From positions 1-64,000 of the forward strand of contig NZ_RWIN01000015.1 in NCBI RefSeq assembly GCF_009761815.1: a DNA stretch of 64,000 nucleotides, in the 5' to 3' direction. Shown here in pieces: positions 17,650 to 27,392 of this stretch (position 1 is the first letter of the stretch; every line of letters starts with the position of its first letter). The stretch is from Pseudomonas sp. PB120 (lineage in GTDB: Bacteria > Pseudomonadota > Gammaproteobacteria > Pseudomonadales > Pseudomonadaceae). Below the pieces are notes generated by a model. The model was not told the origin of the DNA. It ran no database searches and saw nothing but the letters and a program-made list of their open reading frames with translations. The position numbers and the translations under genes are program-made.

Positions 17650-20150
17650 GCCTGTCACGTCGAGCGTTCGTCAAGGCTCAGGCCGCCGCCATTGCAGCCT
17701 CCGCGGCGGGCCTGCCGATCTTCACCACGGCCAGCAATCTGGTGACCGAAGCGGACATGGTCACCCTGGACTGGAACAAGGCGCCCTGCCGCTTCTGCGG
17801 CACGGGGTGCAGCGTGATGGTCGCCACGCGGGATAACCGAGTGGTCGCGACCCATGGTGACGTCAAGGCCGAAGTCAATCGCGGGCTGAACTGCGTGAAG
17901 GGCTATTTCCTGTCGAAAATCATGTACGGCGTCGACCGGCTGACCCAGCCGTTGCTGCGGATGAAAAACGGTGAGTTCGACAAACAGGGCGAGTTCCAGC
18001 CGATCAGCTGGGAGAAAGCCTTCGACATCATGGCGTCGAAATACAAGGAAGCCTTGAAGAACAAAGGCCCCGAGTCAATCGGCATGTTTGGTTCGGGGCA
18101 ATGGACGGTGTGGGAAGGCTACGCTGCCAACAAGCTGATGAAGGCCGGGTTTCGCAGCAACAACATCGACCCCAATGCCCGCCATTGCATGGCCTCGGCG
18201 GTGATGGGTTTCATGCGCACGTTTGGCATGGATGAGCCGATGGGTTGCTACGACGACATCGAAGCCACCGACGCCTTTGTGCTGTGGGGCTCGAACATGG
18301 CCGAAATGCACCCGATCCTGTGGAGCCGGGTCACCGACCGGCGCCTTAGCTACCCGCATGTAAAAGTCGTGGTGCTGTCGACCTTCGAACACCGCAGCTT
18401 CGAACTTGCCGATATTCCCATGGTGTTCAAGCCACAAACCGACCTGCTGATCCTCAACTACATCGCCAACCACATCATCGAAAGCGGCGCGGTCAACAAG
18501 GACTTCATCAGCCAGCACACGCGGTTCGCCCAGGGCGCCGATGACATCGGCTACGGCTTGCGGCCGGACGACCCTCGGGAAAAAAAGGCGAAGAATGCCG
18601 ACAAGGCCAACACCTGGACGGACATCTCCTTTGAGCAGTTCGCTGCGTTCGTCAAACCCTACACTCTGGAGCGCACGGCCAAGGAAACCGGTGTCCCGGC
18701 TGAACGGCTCAAGAGCCTCGCCGAGCTGTATGCCGATCCGAAGCGCAAGGTCGTGTCGTTCTGGACCATGGGTTTCAACCAGCACACTCGCGGTGTGTGG
18801 GCCAACAACCTGATTTACAACATTCACCTGCTGACCGGCAAAATTAGCGAGCCCGGCAACAGCCCCTTCTCGTTGACCGGCCAGCCATCGGCCTGTGGCA
18901 CCGCGCGCGAGGTCGGCACCTTTTCCCATCGCTTGCCCGCCGACCTCGTGGTAACCAACCCAAAACACCGCGCCACCGCCGAAAAAATCTGGAAGCTGCC
19001 CGAAGGGACCATTCAGGAGAAAGTCGGTTTTCATGCCGTACAACAAAGCCGCATGCTCAAGGACGGCGTGCTCAACGTCTACTGGACCCAAGCCAGCAAT
19101 AACATGCATGCCGGGCCGAACATCATGCAGGAGACCCTGCCCGGCTGGCGCAATCCGAAGAATTTCGTGATCGTCTCGGACGTCTATCCCACGGTTTCCG
19201 CCCAGGCCGCCGACTTGATCCTGCCCAGTGCCATGTGGGTGGAAAAGGAAGGAGCGTTCGGCAATGCTGAACGACGTACACAGTTCTGGCATCAGTTGGT
19301 GAGTGCACCAGGGGACGCCAAGTCGGACCTGTGGCAACTCGTGGAATTTTCCAAGCGCTTCACCACCGACGAAGTCTGGCCCGCCGACCTGCTGGCCAAG
19401 TCTCCTGAATTGAAGGGTAAAACCCTGTACGACGTGCTGTTCAGAAATGGCCAGGTCGACCAGTTTCCGGTCGAGCAAATCGAGGCCAACTACAAGAATG
19501 ACGAAGCCAAGGCGTTTGGTTTCTATCTGCAAAAAGGGCTGTTCGAAGAATACGCCCAGTTCGGTCGTGGCCACGGTCATGACCTGGCTCCTTTCGACCT
19601 TTACCACTCCGAGCGCGGGCTGCGCTGGCCGGTGGTCGATGGCAAGGAAACCCGTTGGCGTTATCGCGAAGGCTACGACCCCTATGTGGAAGCGGGCAGC
19701 AGCGTGCAGTTTTACGGTTACCCGGACAAGAAAGCGATCATCTTCGCCCTGCCCTACGAACCTCCGGCAGAAGCGCCGGATGCCGACTACCCGTTCTGGC
19801 TGAGCACCGGCCGGGTCCTGGAGCATTGGCACACGGGCAGCATGACCCAACGGGTCGAGGAGTTGTACAAGGCCGTGCCCGATGCGCTGGTGTACATGCA
19901 TCCCGAAGATGCCCGGGCGATGAAGGCGCGGCGCGGCAGTGAAGTGAAACTGATCAGCCGGCGCGGGGAAATCCGCGCGCGCATCGAAACCCGAGGGCGC
20001 AACAAGCCGCCGAGGGGCCTGGTGTTCGTGCCGTTTTTCGATGCCAACAAACTGATCAACAAGGTCACGCTCGACGCAACCGACCCGATCTCCAAGCAGA
20101 CGGACTACAAAAAATGCGCCATTCGCATCGAGTTGGTCAGCGTGGCTTGA
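17646..20150 (+). CDS. napA: NapA, catalytic subunit of periplasmic nitrate reductase
   Basis: The 834-residue protein begins with a twin-arginine signal (SRRAFVKAQ plus an Ala-rich stretch). Next comes the [4Fe-4S] site CRFCGTGC with its distal Cys in GLNCVKGYF, and the Cys ligand to molybdenum in NARHCMASA. It binds bis-MGD and reduces nitrate to nitrite in the periplasm, receiving electrons from NapB. Length and all visible cofactor residues are normal for the family. It lies within napEDABC, overlapping napD by four bases. Confidence 0.97.
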   Translation: MSLSRRAFVKAQAAAIAASAAGLPIFTTASNLVTEADMVTLDWNKAPCRFCGTGCSVMVATRDNRVVATHGDVKAEVNRGLNCVKGYFLSKIMYGVDRLTQPLLRMKNGEFDKQGEFQPISWEKAFDIMASKYKEALKNKGPESIGMFGSGQWTVWEGYAANKLMKAGFRSNNIDPNARHCMASAVMGFMRTFGMDEPMGCYDDIEATDAFVLWGSNMAEMHPILWSRVTDRRLSYPHVKVVVLSTFEHRSFELADIPMVFKPQTDLLILNYIANHIIESGAVNKDFISQHTRFAQGADDIGYGLRPDDPREKKAKNADKANTWTDISFEQFAAFVKPYTLERTAKETGVPAERLKSLAELYADPKRKVVSFWTMGFNQHTRGVWANNLIYNIHLLTGKISEPGNSPFSLTGQPSACGTAREVGTFSHRLPADLVVTNPKHRATAEKIWKLPEGTIQEKVGFHAVQQSRMLKDGVLNVYWTQASNNMHAGPNIMQETLPGWRNPKNFVIVSDVYPTVSAQAADLILPSAMWVEKEGAFGNAERRTQFWHQLVSAPGDAKSDLWQLVEFSKRFTTDEVWPADLLAKSPELKGKTLYDVLFRNGQVDQFPVEQIEANYKNDEAKAFGFYLQKGLFEEYAQFGRGHGHDLAPFDLYHSERGLRWPVVDGKETRWRYREGYDPYVEAGSSVQFYGYPDKKAIIFALPYEPPAEAPDADYPFWLSTGRVLEHWHTGSMTQRVEELYKAVPDALVYMHPEDARAMKARRGSEVKLISRRGEIRARIETRGRNKPPRGLVFVPFFDANKLINKVTLDATDPISKQTDYKKCAIRIELVSVA

Positions 20151-20161
20151 GGAGAACCGTC

Positions 20162-20647
20162 ATGACTTTTCGAATTCTGCCGTTGGTTTTGCTCGCCGTG
20201 ATGGGCGCTGTCATTGCCGCCGAGGTGGATTACCCGCTGGATGCACCCGGCCCGGACGGGCGCCGGCCCGGCGGCACCCTCACCCAGAGCATGCCCGCGC
20301 CGCCGATTGCCAACGATGAAAACAAGGACCTCAAACGCGAACGCAACTACCCCGACCAGCCGCCCACCATTCCCCACAGCATTCGTGGCTATCAGATCGA
20401 CAAGAACGGCAACAAATGCCTGACTTGCCACAGCCGGGCCAACAGCGCGCGGACCCAGGCAACGATGATCAGCATCACCCACTACATGGACCGCGACGGC
20501 CAGGCGTTGGCGGCGGTCTCGCCGCGCCGCTACTTCTGCAACCAATGCCACGTCGCGCAAAAAGAAGTGCAGCCACTGGTGGGCAACAGCTTCGAGACCA
20601 TCGACAAAATCCTGCAAGACGACGCCAACGCCGCGCAGAAACCTTGA
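20162..20647 (+). CDS. napB: NapB, dihaem cytochrome c subunit of nitrate reductase
   Basis: The 161-residue precursor has a signal peptide (MTFRILPLVLLAVMGAVIA) and two haem c motifs, CLTCH and CNQCH. It is the small subunit that passes electrons from NapC to NapA. The frame opens earlier, but the ATG at 20162 was chosen because it begins the signal peptide and has GAGGAG upstream, just after the napA stop. Confidence 0.95.
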   Translation: MTFRILPLVLLAVMGAVIAAEVDYPLDAPGPDGRRPGGTLTQSMPAPPIANDENKDLKRERNYPDQPPTIPHSIRGYQIDKNGNKCLTCHSRANSARTQATMISITHYMDRDGQALAAVSPRRYFCNQCHVAQKEVQPLVGNSFETIDKILQDDANAAQKP

Positions 20648-20656
20648 GGACGCGCC

Positions 20657-21253
20657 ATGAAATCATTGTTCGCCCTGCTTAAGGACTACTGGGGCATCCT
20701 CTGCCGGCCAAGCGTTTACTTCAGCCTGGGCTTTCTGACACTGGGAGGCTTTATCGCCGGGATCGTTTTCTGGGGCGGTTTCAACACGGCGCTGGAGATG
20801 ACCAACACCGAAAAATTCTGCGTGTCCTGTCATGAGATGCGCGACAACGTGTTTGTCGAACTGCAGGACACCATCCATTACACCAACCGTTCCGGCGTAC
20901 GCGCCAGTTGCCCGGACTGCCACGTGCCCCACGAATGGACCCACAAGATCGCGCGCAAGATGCAGGCCTCAAAAGAAGTCTGGGGCAAGCTCTTCGGCAC
21001 CATCGACACCCGCGACAAATTCCTCACCCTTCGCCGTGAACTGGCGGAACATGAATGGGCCCGGCTCAAGGCCAATGACTCGCGCGAATGCCGAAATTGC
21101 CACAACTTCGAATTCATGGACTTCACCCGTCAGAGCAAACGTGCCGCGGCGATGCACTCGACATCGCTGGCCAACGGCGAAGCCACGTGCATCGACTGCC
21201 ACAAAGGCATTGCACACAAACTGCCGGACATGAGTGGGGTGAAGGGTTGGTAG
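20657..21253 (+). CDS. napC: NapC, membrane-anchored tetrahaem quinol dehydrogenase
   Basis: The 198-residue protein has an N-terminal membrane anchor ([19 protein letters not shown]) and four CxxCH haem motifs (CVSCH, CPDCH, CRNCH, CIDCH). It belongs to the NapC/NirT family and oxidises quinol to reduce NapB. It is the last gene of the operon, nine bases after napB. The iron-sulfur proteins NapF, NapG and NapH are absent, so this is the simple quinol-to-NapC layout common in proteobacteria using Nap for redox balancing or aerobic denitrification. Confidence 0.95.
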   Translation: MKSLFALLKDYWGILCRPSVYFSLGFLTLGGFIAGIVFWGGFNTALEMTNTEKFCVSCHEMRDNVFVELQDTIHYTNRSGVRASCPDCHVPHEWTHKIARKMQASKEVWGKLFGTIDTRDKFLTLRRELAEHEWARLKANDSRECRNCHNFEFMDFTRQSKRAAAMHSTSLANGEATCIDCHKGIAHKLPDMSGVKGW

Positions 21254-21417
21254 TTATTCAAGGTCCCGAGCCCATGATGCAGCCAGTGGTCGTGGCATTT
21301 CGCTGATCGAAAGCGGGTGGCTAAACTTATTAAATCGAGGTCAATTGAAACCTGGACGATAGCCGTTACCGGCGAACCTTTATCGGCATCAAGACGGGCC
21401 GCCCAAAGGAGACGATC

Positions 21418-21708
21418 ATGTATGCAGTCATAAGAACCTACCTGGGTACGGGCGCAAAGCAGCTTTTCGAGGAGTTGGAAGCGCGCCATGCCGACGTCGA
21501 AGCGACCCTGCGGGCGGTGCCAGGTCTCGTCAGCTACACACTGCTCAATACGGGTGATGGCGGTACGGCAGTGACTGTCTGCACGGACAAGGCCGGCAGC
21601 GATGCGAGCTTGAAAGTCGCACGTGACTGGATTCAGAAAAATGCATCCCACATCCACGCGAACCCGCCGATCGTGACGGAGGGTCCGGTTATTGTGCAGA
21701 TCAACTAG
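21418..21708 (+). CDS. small dimeric alpha/beta-barrel protein of unknown function
   Basis: The 96-residue protein (MYAVIRTYLGTGAKQLFEEL...) resembles the antibiotic-biosynthesis-monooxygenase-like and related ferredoxin-fold proteins: short beta strand, helix, then GLVSYTLLNTGDGGTAVTVC. It has no signal peptide. AAGGAG lies at ideal spacing before the ATG, so translation is well supported. It stands alone between napC and a minus-strand LysR gene. No specific function can be assigned. Confidence 0.75.
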   Translation: MYAVIRTYLGTGAKQLFEELEARHADVEATLRAVPGLVSYTLLNTGDGGTAVTVCTDKAGSDASLKVARDWIQKNASHIHANPPIVTEGPVIVQIN

Positions 21709-21761
21709 CGCAACCACCCGCTGTTGTGGGTGATTGCCTAAATCGGCGCCACACCTGCCAC

Positions 21762-22613
21762 TCAGTCGCCCCCAAGCATTTCGACGGCTAGTTCCGCAAG
21801 CGCACGCAGCCGGTCCATTTGCCGCATATCCTGGTGATACCCCATCCAGATATCTCGACCGGGCGGCGCTTCCTCAACGTCAAGCAGCCGAAGCGCAGGC
21901 AACTGGTCACCGAGTGCGCGGGGCAGCACGGCGACACCAAGCCCGTTCGCACACATCTGCGCCTGAACCGTGCGACTGCTGCTAGTGAAAACGGTTCGGG
22001 CCCGTGGGTACAACTGCTGAAGCCAAATCACATCGGGATAATGGGCCTGGGCAGTATTCATGGTGATCAAGCCAAGGCCTTCGCCACCTGCCTTGGGAGA
22101 CGGCATCGCCGCCCCGGTATACAGGCCGTAGGGCATCGTTGTCAGGCGGCGCTGAACGATGTCGGGTTCGGTGAACGGGACGATTCGGAACGCAATGTCG
22201 GCATCCCTTCGCGTCAGGTCGAACAGTCGGTGCCCGGCCATTATTTCGGGGACGATCATCGGGAAGCGCCGCGACAGTTCACAGAGCACGGGCGACAGCA
22301 CATAGCTGGCGAACCAGTCTGCGGACGAAATCCGTAACAGGCCTTCGGGTTGATCGCTATCGCCCGCCAGTTGCCGCTCAATGCCCAATGCACTGCGTTC
22401 CATTTCTTCAGCCAGGCACAGGATTTTCTCGCCACTGTCAGTGAGTACCAGCCCTTGTCCCGTGCGACGGAAAAACGCTTGACCACCCGCTTCTTCAAGC
22501 ACATGAAGGCGCCGACCGACAGTGGGATGACTGACGCCCAGTTGCTTCGCTGCCCCGCCCAGTGATCCGCTTCGGGCAATGGCGAGAAAGACGCGCAAGT
22601 CATTCCAGTCCAT
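21762..22613 (-). CDS. LysR-family transcriptional regulator
   Basis: The 283-residue protein starts with the LysR winged helix (MDWNDLRVFLAIARSGSLGGAAKQLGVSHPTVGRRLHVLE arranged over residues 1-40) followed by a periplasmic-binding-like effector domain. The SHPTVGRRL turn places it in the group that often acts locally on a divergent gene. GAGG precedes the start, which is well inside a longer open frame. It is divergent from the dehydrogenase gene at 22732 with 118 bases between, so that gene is its likely target. Confidence 0.88.
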   Translation of the reverse strand: MDWNDLRVFLAIARSGSLGGAAKQLGVSHPTVGRRLHVLEEAGGQAFFRRTGQGLVLTDSGEKILCLAEEMERSALGIERQLAGDSDQPEGLLRISSADWFASYVLSPVLCELSRRFPMIVPEIMAGHRLFDLTRRDADIAFRIVPFTEPDIVQRRLTTMPYGLYTGAAMPSPKAGGEGLGLITMNTAQAHYPDVIWLQQLYPRARTVFTSSSRTVQAQMCANGLGVAVLPRALGDQLPALRLLDVEEAPPGRDIWMGYHQDMRQMDRLRALAELAVEMLGGD

Positions 22614-22731
22614 GGCGCACCTCGTACAAAAATGAACGCCGAGGTTGCAGCAATGGCACTCCCCTCGCAAGCCCCCCGCTCGCACACTGGGCCCCACTTT
22701 TTTGCGCAGCATTCCATAAAGGGGAAAGCGA

Positions 22732-23616
22732 ATGAACATTGGGTTTATCGGTGTCGGCAGCATGGGCCGGGCAATCATCCCGGTGCTGATCAAGGCGGGC
22801 CATGAGATCTTTGCGTGGAATCGCAACCGCGACGCGCTGGCTGGCCTGCCGGGCGTGCGCGTGCTGGAGTCTCCAGCGGCGGCGTTCAAGGAGGACATCG
22901 TCATCAGTCTGCTGGCGGACGATACAGCGGTGCGGGAAGTGCTTCTGTCTTGCGATGCATTGCAGGCCGCGGACAAGCATTGTGTTCATATCGTGATGTC
23001 GACGCTTTCACCCCGGTTGATGGAGGAACTGCAAACGCTCCATGCCCAACGGGATATCGGGTTGATCGCCGCGCCGGTGTTGGGTGTCCCTGCGGTGGCG
23101 GCCAGGGGTGAACTGAATATTTTGGTCGCCGGGCCTGAGGATGCCATCGCTAAAGCCCAGCCCGTCTTTGATGTGCTTGGAAAAAAGACCTGGAGGCTGG
23201 GCAACCATCCTGTTCATGCCTGCATCGCAAAGATCGCCGCCAACATGATGATCACCCAGGCCATCGAGTCCCTCGCCGAAGCGAACGCCCTCGCCGACCA
23301 CTACGGGCTGGCGCCTGCGGCGTTTACCGACGTGGTGACCCAGACACTGTTCGCCTGCCCCAGTTATCAACGTTACGGACAGAACATCGTGAACAGCCAC
23401 TATGAACCGGGCTTCAAGCTTTCGTTGGGCCTCAAGGACATCAATCTCGCGCTCGATGCCGCAAGCCCCAAAGGCCTCGGTTTGCCCGCTGCCAGCGTCG
23501 TGCAATCGAGAATGATGGCGGCTGTGGCCCAAGGGCTGGGAAACAGGGACTGGTCGGCATTCGCTTCCGTGACAGCCCCGATGCGCGTGCAGACGGACGA
23601 CGAACAAGCGACGTGA
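22732..23616 (+). CDS. NAD(P)-dependent beta-hydroxyacid dehydrogenase
   Basis: The 294-residue protein belongs to the 6-phosphogluconate/3-hydroxyisobutyrate dehydrogenase family. It has a Rossmann N-terminus (IGFIGVGSMGRAIIPVLIKAGH), a substrate-binding segment and the catalytic Lys region (ACIAKIAANMMITQAIESLAEA), then FKLSLGLKDINLALD. The usual glycine-rich G-GxGxxGxA ending is slightly altered in the APVLGVPAVAARGEL region. GGGGAAAG lies before the ATG. It converges with the aldolase gene, 35 bases apart. Confidence 0.85.
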   Translation: MNIGFIGVGSMGRAIIPVLIKAGHEIFAWNRNRDALAGLPGVRVLESPAAAFKEDIVISLLADDTAVREVLLSCDALQAADKHCVHIVMSTLSPRLMEELQTLHAQRDIGLIAAPVLGVPAVAARGELNILVAGPEDAIAKAQPVFDVLGKKTWRLGNHPVHACIAKIAANMMITQAIESLAEANALADHYGLAPAAFTDVVTQTLFACPSYQRYGQNIVNSHYEPGFKLSLGLKDINLALDAASPKGLGLPAASVVQSRMMAAVAQGLGNRDWSAFASVTAPMRVQTDDEQAT

Positions 23617-23651
23617 ACATCTGCCACGCCGCCGTGATTGACGAGGGATTT

Positions 23652-24422
23652 TTACTCAAGAACCGTTGGATCGCGCCGGATTTCCTCGCGGGCCATGGCT
23701 TCCCACAGGAACGGGAAGCCATTGGCATCGGTGCGTTCCCCCGTAGCGAGCGCGACGCTGGCGGGCAACGGTGAGCCGCCGCCCAGTGTTTCGACATGCC
23801 AGGCCAGGCGACTGCGCCACTCCAGCGTGATGGCGCGCAAGTGTGCCTGGCGAATGCCGTTGGCTACCACCAGTACGCCGTGGTTGGCGAGCAACGCCCA
23901 TTTTTGCGTACCGAGGGCGTCGACGACGGCGCGGCCTCGTTCGGTGTCTTCCACCGTGCCCTGATACTCGTCATACAGCACCGGGTCAGAGTCAACCAAG
24001 GCAGACGTCTGGTCATAGATCGGCGGAATACGCCCGGCCACCGACCACACGGATCCCCACTGGGGATGGTTGTGGATGACCACGCCGACATCATGCCGGG
24101 CGGTGTGCACGTCGATGTGCAGGTTGATCGCCGGGGTGATGTTCCACTCCCCCTCGATCACCTTGCCTTGTTGATCAAGGCGCAGGATATCCGAGGCGGT
24201 CACTTCACCCCAGGTCAGTTCCCACGGGTTGGCCAGGTAAGTGCCGTCGTCCTGGCGAACGGTAATGTGACCGGCAATGTGATCGTTATAGCCCTCGCGA
24301 TACAACACCCGACACAGCAGTGCCACGCTCTGGCGGGGTGTCAGTTCGGGCAGCAGCGCGTAGCGACCTGGCTTGGGTGCGTAGCGGGCCAGCAAATCCT
24401 TGTTCAGCGAATCCTTCAACAT
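23652..24422 (-). CDS. class II aldolase/adducin-family protein
   Basis: The 256-residue protein has the metal-binding and catalytic blocks of class II aldolases: GHITVR, VVIHNHPQWG (His pair) and ALLANHGVLVVANG (third His). Such enzymes cleave or epimerise sugar phosphates or decarboxylate keto acids. Many with this architecture act on non-phosphorylated compounds. It is downstream of the TauD-type dioxygenase gene by 51 bases on the same strand and probably cotranscribed with it. Confidence 0.85.
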   Translation of the reverse strand: MLKDSLNKDLLARYAPKPGRYALLPELTPRQSVALLCRVLYREGYNDHIAGHITVRQDDGTYLANPWELTWGEVTASDILRLDQQGKVIEGEWNITPAINLHIDVHTARHDVGVVIHNHPQWGSVWSVAGRIPPIYDQTSALVDSDPVLYDEYQGTVEDTERGRAVVDALGTQKWALLANHGVLVVANGIRQAHLRAITLEWRSRLAWHVETLGGGSPLPASVALATGERTDANGFPFLWEAMAREEIRRDPTVLE

Positions 24423-24473
24423 AGCGGTTTCCTCTTGAGCGACAGTCGCAAACGGTGATGACCCATCAATACA

Positions 24474-25313
24474 TCAGGCGTGGAAAGGCCCGCGAGCGAA
24501 GACCGAGGTGCGCTGCATGCGCCGTTGGTGCGGTTGATAGTCCAGGATGGCGTTGTGCAGCACGCTTCGGTTGTCCCAGAGCACCATGTCGCCGACACGC
24601 CAACGATGGCGGAAACCGAATTGAACGTGTTGGCAATGCGCATGCAGGTAGCCAAGGATGGCATCGCTCTCGGAAGTGGCCAGGCCGTCGATATGGGTGG
24701 TGTAGGTCGGGCTCAGGTACAGCGCCTTGCGACCTGTTACCGGGTGCTGAATCACCAGCGGATGCAGGTGCCGTCGGTTCCCGCTGATGACCTCCACATA
24801 GCGCTCGTGTGTGACGACGTTTTGCCGTAGCGCTGCGGTCATGGGGCCGTTCATGTCGTGCCAGGCGCTGAGGCCTTCGAGGTAGTGCTTCATGCGCTCG
24901 GACAGCGCGTCGTAGGCCGTGGTCATGCTGATCCAGCAGGTGTCTCCGCCACAGGGTGGCAGGATCTGCGCATGGGTCATGGTGACAATCGGTGGGCTGG
25001 GCAGAAAACTCTCGTCGTGGTGCCACATGTCTGCACGATCACCCAGTCTGGAGTCGATCACGGTGATCTGTTCAAAGCCCTCACCCAGGTTGGGATAGAA
25101 GGTGTGCACTTCCGGCTCGCCGAAATACCGCGCAATCGCCAGGTGTTGCTCGGGACTTAGCCCCGGGACGTGCAGGACGAGGGCTTCATGTTTGACAAGT
25201 GCCGCCTCGATGGCGGCCAGGGTTTCTGGCAAAACGACTGAAGCAGAATCCAGGTCGAGCACTTCGCCACCCAGGCTTGGGCCAAGGGGCAAGACGGTGA
25301 AAGATGAAGACAT
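24474..25313 (-). CDS. TauD/TfdA-family Fe(II)/2-oxoglutarate dioxygenase
   Basis: The 279-residue protein carries the HxD iron motif (MWHHDESFLP), the distal His (NRSVLHNAI) and the 2-oxoglutarate-binding Arg (RRMQRTSVF). Enzymes of this group hydroxylate and cleave sulfonates, herbicides, carnitine-like or related compounds; the substrate is not predictable. The start MSSSFTVLP was chosen for its GGGAG element. It is the first gene of an operon with the aldolase and is divergent from a TetR-type gene, which likely controls it. Confidence 0.88.
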   Translation of the reverse strand: MSSSFTVLPLGPSLGGEVLDLDSASVVLPETLAAIEAALVKHEALVLHVPGLSPEQHLAIARYFGEPEVHTFYPNLGEGFEQITVIDSRLGDRADMWHHDESFLPSPPIVTMTHAQILPPCGGDTCWISMTTAYDALSERMKHYLEGLSAWHDMNGPMTAALRQNVVTHERYVEVISGNRRHLHPLVIQHPVTGRKALYLSPTYTTHIDGLATSESDAILGYLHAHCQHVQFGFRHRWRVGDMVLWDNRSVLHNAILDYQPHQRRMQRTSVFARGPFHA

Positions 25314-25470
25314 GGGCAATCTCCCGGCAGGGTTGGAACATCCGATCTTATGGGGCGTATCACTACGCGTTTGGACGTTGTCTGATCGACGAAAACGATC
25401 ATACTCACGGCGCAACGGCTCGAATATTCGCATTCGGCATGCGACCAAAACCGCTAGCAACCGATTGATT

Positions 25471-25487
25471 CAATTGATAATTAATTG
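25471..25487. promoter_or_regulatory. imperfect palindrome, candidate TetR operator
   Basis: CAATTGATAATTAATTG is a 17-base inverted repeat with one mismatched pair, placed between the divergent TauD-type and TetR-type genes. AT-rich palindromes of this size are typical TetR-family operators. The regulator assignment is by position only. Confidence 0.45.
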
Positions 25488-25506
25488 TTTTTTGGTGCGA
25501 CGTAAA

Positions 25507-26205
25507 ATGCAGCACTCGGATTTCATGAACAAGAAAGGCGTCGAAACCACAATGAGCTCAAAGTCCTCACCAGAGCAGTTACCCGCGTTACGCAAACGAC
25601 CGACCCAGTCACGCTCTCGCGCACTGGTCGATGCCGTGGAACAGGCGTGCCTGCGGATACTGGATGAGGCCGGGGAGGAAGCGCTGACCGTCGCCCGCAT
25701 CGCAGAAATATCCGGGGTCGCGGTCGGCTCGATCTACCAATATTTCCCCAACAAGGACGCGATGGTTGCCTTGCTGTACGAGCGCATGCTCGACGAGGAG
25801 TCCGAGGAACTGTTGCGGGTGCGCGAAAAGCTGGTGGGCGTGCCGTTGAAAGAGGCGCTGCGCGATATTCTGGCCAACATCATTCGTGTCGAAACACGCC
25901 TGTTCAAACTGAACAAGGCCTTTCACTTGCGTTACCACTCTGCCCTTCACCTGGGTATGTGGCGCGGCCCTTACCGCACGACCGCTGAATTCATCGAGGC
26001 GACCTGGCTGCCGCTCCTGCATCTGTACGAGCACGAGATCACCACAGAGCACCCTGCCCTGGCGGCTTATTTGCTCGGGCAGGGGCTGCGCAGTGTTATC
26101 CGGTCGGTATTGGAGGACATGCCGGCGCAGCTGGAGCAACCGGCCTTGCTCGATAGTCTTGTTGCCATGGCGGTTGGTTGTTTACGGCCGTCGGGAGTTG
26201 ATTAA
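25507..26205 (+). CDS. TetR-family transcriptional regulator
   Basis: The protein (232 residues from this ATG) has the TetR DNA-binding domain: RSRALVDAVEQACLRILDE, then the helix-turn-helix VARIAEISGVAVGSIYQYFPNK. A helical ligand-binding domain follows. In-frame ATGs at 25525 and 25552 are equally possible; none has a strong ribosome binding site. The true start may be 25552, which still keeps the whole DNA-binding domain. It is divergent from the dioxygenase-aldolase operon and probably represses it from the palindrome at 25471-25487. Confidence 0.82.
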   Translation: MQHSDFMNKKGVETTMSSKSSPEQLPALRKRPTQSRSRALVDAVEQACLRILDEAGEEALTVARIAEISGVAVGSIYQYFPNKDAMVALLYERMLDEESEELLRVREKLVGVPLKEALRDILANIIRVETRLFKLNKAFHLRYHSALHLGMWRGPYRTTAEFIEATWLPLLHLYEHEITTEHPALAAYLLGQGLRSVIRSVLEDMPAQLEQPALLDSLVAMAVGCLRPSGVD

Positions 26206-26429
26206 CACACTGACCTTGCGCGGCCCTTTGGCAAACGCTTCTCGGCAAGGCAGAGAGAACGTCGGCTTTTCCGGATGATCGATCAACCGCTTGGCGTCGG
26301 CTTCATGCTGCGCTTGGAATGCGATCTACAATCATGGGGCATTCCCTCACCTGTATTGCTCCCATTCAAGCGAAAGAAAAATCAGCGGTACCGAACAATC
26401 CCGGTACCTTGCCCGCAGGAGATCATTTC

Positions 26430-26681
26430 ATGCCCACTCTTCGACTTTGCGCTTTGATCGCGGCGACCTTGCTGGTGTGCTCGGCGGGAACCACTTGGGC
26501 GACAGAGCAAGGTCAACAGCGACGTGCTGCACGAGACGTTCGCCAGGAAACGCGCCAGGATGCGCGCCAGACCAAGCAGAACTGCCGCGCGGCCGACCAG
26601 CAAAGCAACTCCAAATGCCGCCAGACCAAACGCCAGACCAAACAGCAAGGGCGGGAAAGAGCCCGGGACATCAAATACTGA
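26430..26681 (+). CDS. small exported, highly basic protein of unknown function
   Basis: The 83-residue precursor has a clear signal peptide (LCALIAATLLVCSAGTTWA) and a mature part made almost entirely of Gln, Arg, Ala, Lys and Asn (for example QETRQDARQTKQNCRAADQ), with two cysteines. It is probably periplasmic and helical. AGGAG at good spacing supports the start at 26430, although the frame is open upstream. I do not recognise a family. RNA or polyanion binding is possible from charge alone. Confidence 0.7.
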   Translation: MPTLRLCALIAATLLVCSAGTTWATEQGQQRRAARDVRQETRQDARQTKQNCRAADQQSNSKCRQTKRQTKQQGRERARDIKY

Positions 26682-26810
26682 GTCGCGCGCCAGTCCGCGA
26701 ACAGGACCGCCAGAGAACCGTCAGAAGCTGACCTTGCACGTCGGCTTCACGACGACCACTTTTGCGCTGCTATGCTGATAGCTACTGTTTCTAAATTCGA
26801 GACGAGCAGC

Positions 26811-27392
26811 ATGGCAGAACAAGGCAATCATTCCCCGTTCATGTTCAAGGCTGCGGCCTGCTCGGCCGGGATTTGCCTTGTCGCTGGTGCTTCCATAAAA
26901 CTGCTCGACACTCACTTCAACACGACGTTGTGGGCCGATACCACGGCCTGGCTGCTCCGTCTTGGAGATTGGGTGTTGCTGGAAACGTCAATGCCGAACT
27001 GGGCGCTGGTGATGATCATCGCGATTTTGATCAGCACGCTGTCTGTCGCGATTTACTACGCCCGCATCACGGATGGCGCCTATAGCGAGTTACACGAGAT
27101 AGAGCGAAAAATTTACAAAAAGAACAACCCTCAGTTTCCGCAGCTGACCGATAACGAAACGCTGCTGATGGAAGCGCTGGCCTACCATGCGAGCTTCAGA
27201 AAAATTGCAAACCTGGACTCGCTTTGCAAACTTGTCTCACTCAGTACGTTAGAAGTCGAAATCGGCCTGAAGCAACTCCAGGCCAAACGTCTGGTGAAGC
27301 ATCAGGTGACAAGGGGCACGTTCGGCTACACCACGTTTGAACTTACGTTGGCAGGTAAGGATTATGCGTTAGAGCGACTTGCGCTCACTTAA
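26811..27392 (+). CDS. membrane-anchored protein with a cytoplasmic winged-helix-like domain
   Basis: The 193-residue protein has two hydrophobic segments (about residues 12-30, AAACSAGICLVAGASI, and 62-85, NWALVMIIAILISTLSVAIYY). A soluble C-terminal part follows, reading LTDNETLLMEALAYHASF, then LDSLCKLVSLSTLEVEIGLKQLQAKRLVKH and a wing-like TFGYTTFELTLAGKDYA. That arrangement resembles a winged helix used for DNA or protein binding. The start at 26811 is preferred; 26772 is in frame. Its last 24 bases overlap the end of the convergent acyltransferase gene. Function unknown. Confidence 0.65.
   Translation: MAEQGNHSPFMFKAAACSAGICLVAGASIKLLDTHFNTTLWADTTAWLLRLGDWVLLETSMPNWALVMIIAILISTLSVAIYYARITDGAYSELHEIERKIYKKNNPQFPQLTDNETLLMEALAYHASFRKIANLDSLCKLVSLSTLEVEIGLKQLQAKRLVKHQVTRGTFGYTTFELTLAGKDYALERLALT

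Noticed and set aside
18075..19901. A 608-residue minus-strand frame across napA.
   Set aside because: Antisense shadow of napA third-position GC bias. The plus strand has all NapA motifs.
26182..26325. A minus-strand frame with protein-like sequence (AFQAQHEADAKRLIDHPEKP and onward to INSRRP) next to the TetR gene.
   Set aside because: It has no ATG or GTG, an in-frame TAG just before it, and it overlaps the TetR gene end. It might be a gene remnant, but that cannot be supported here.
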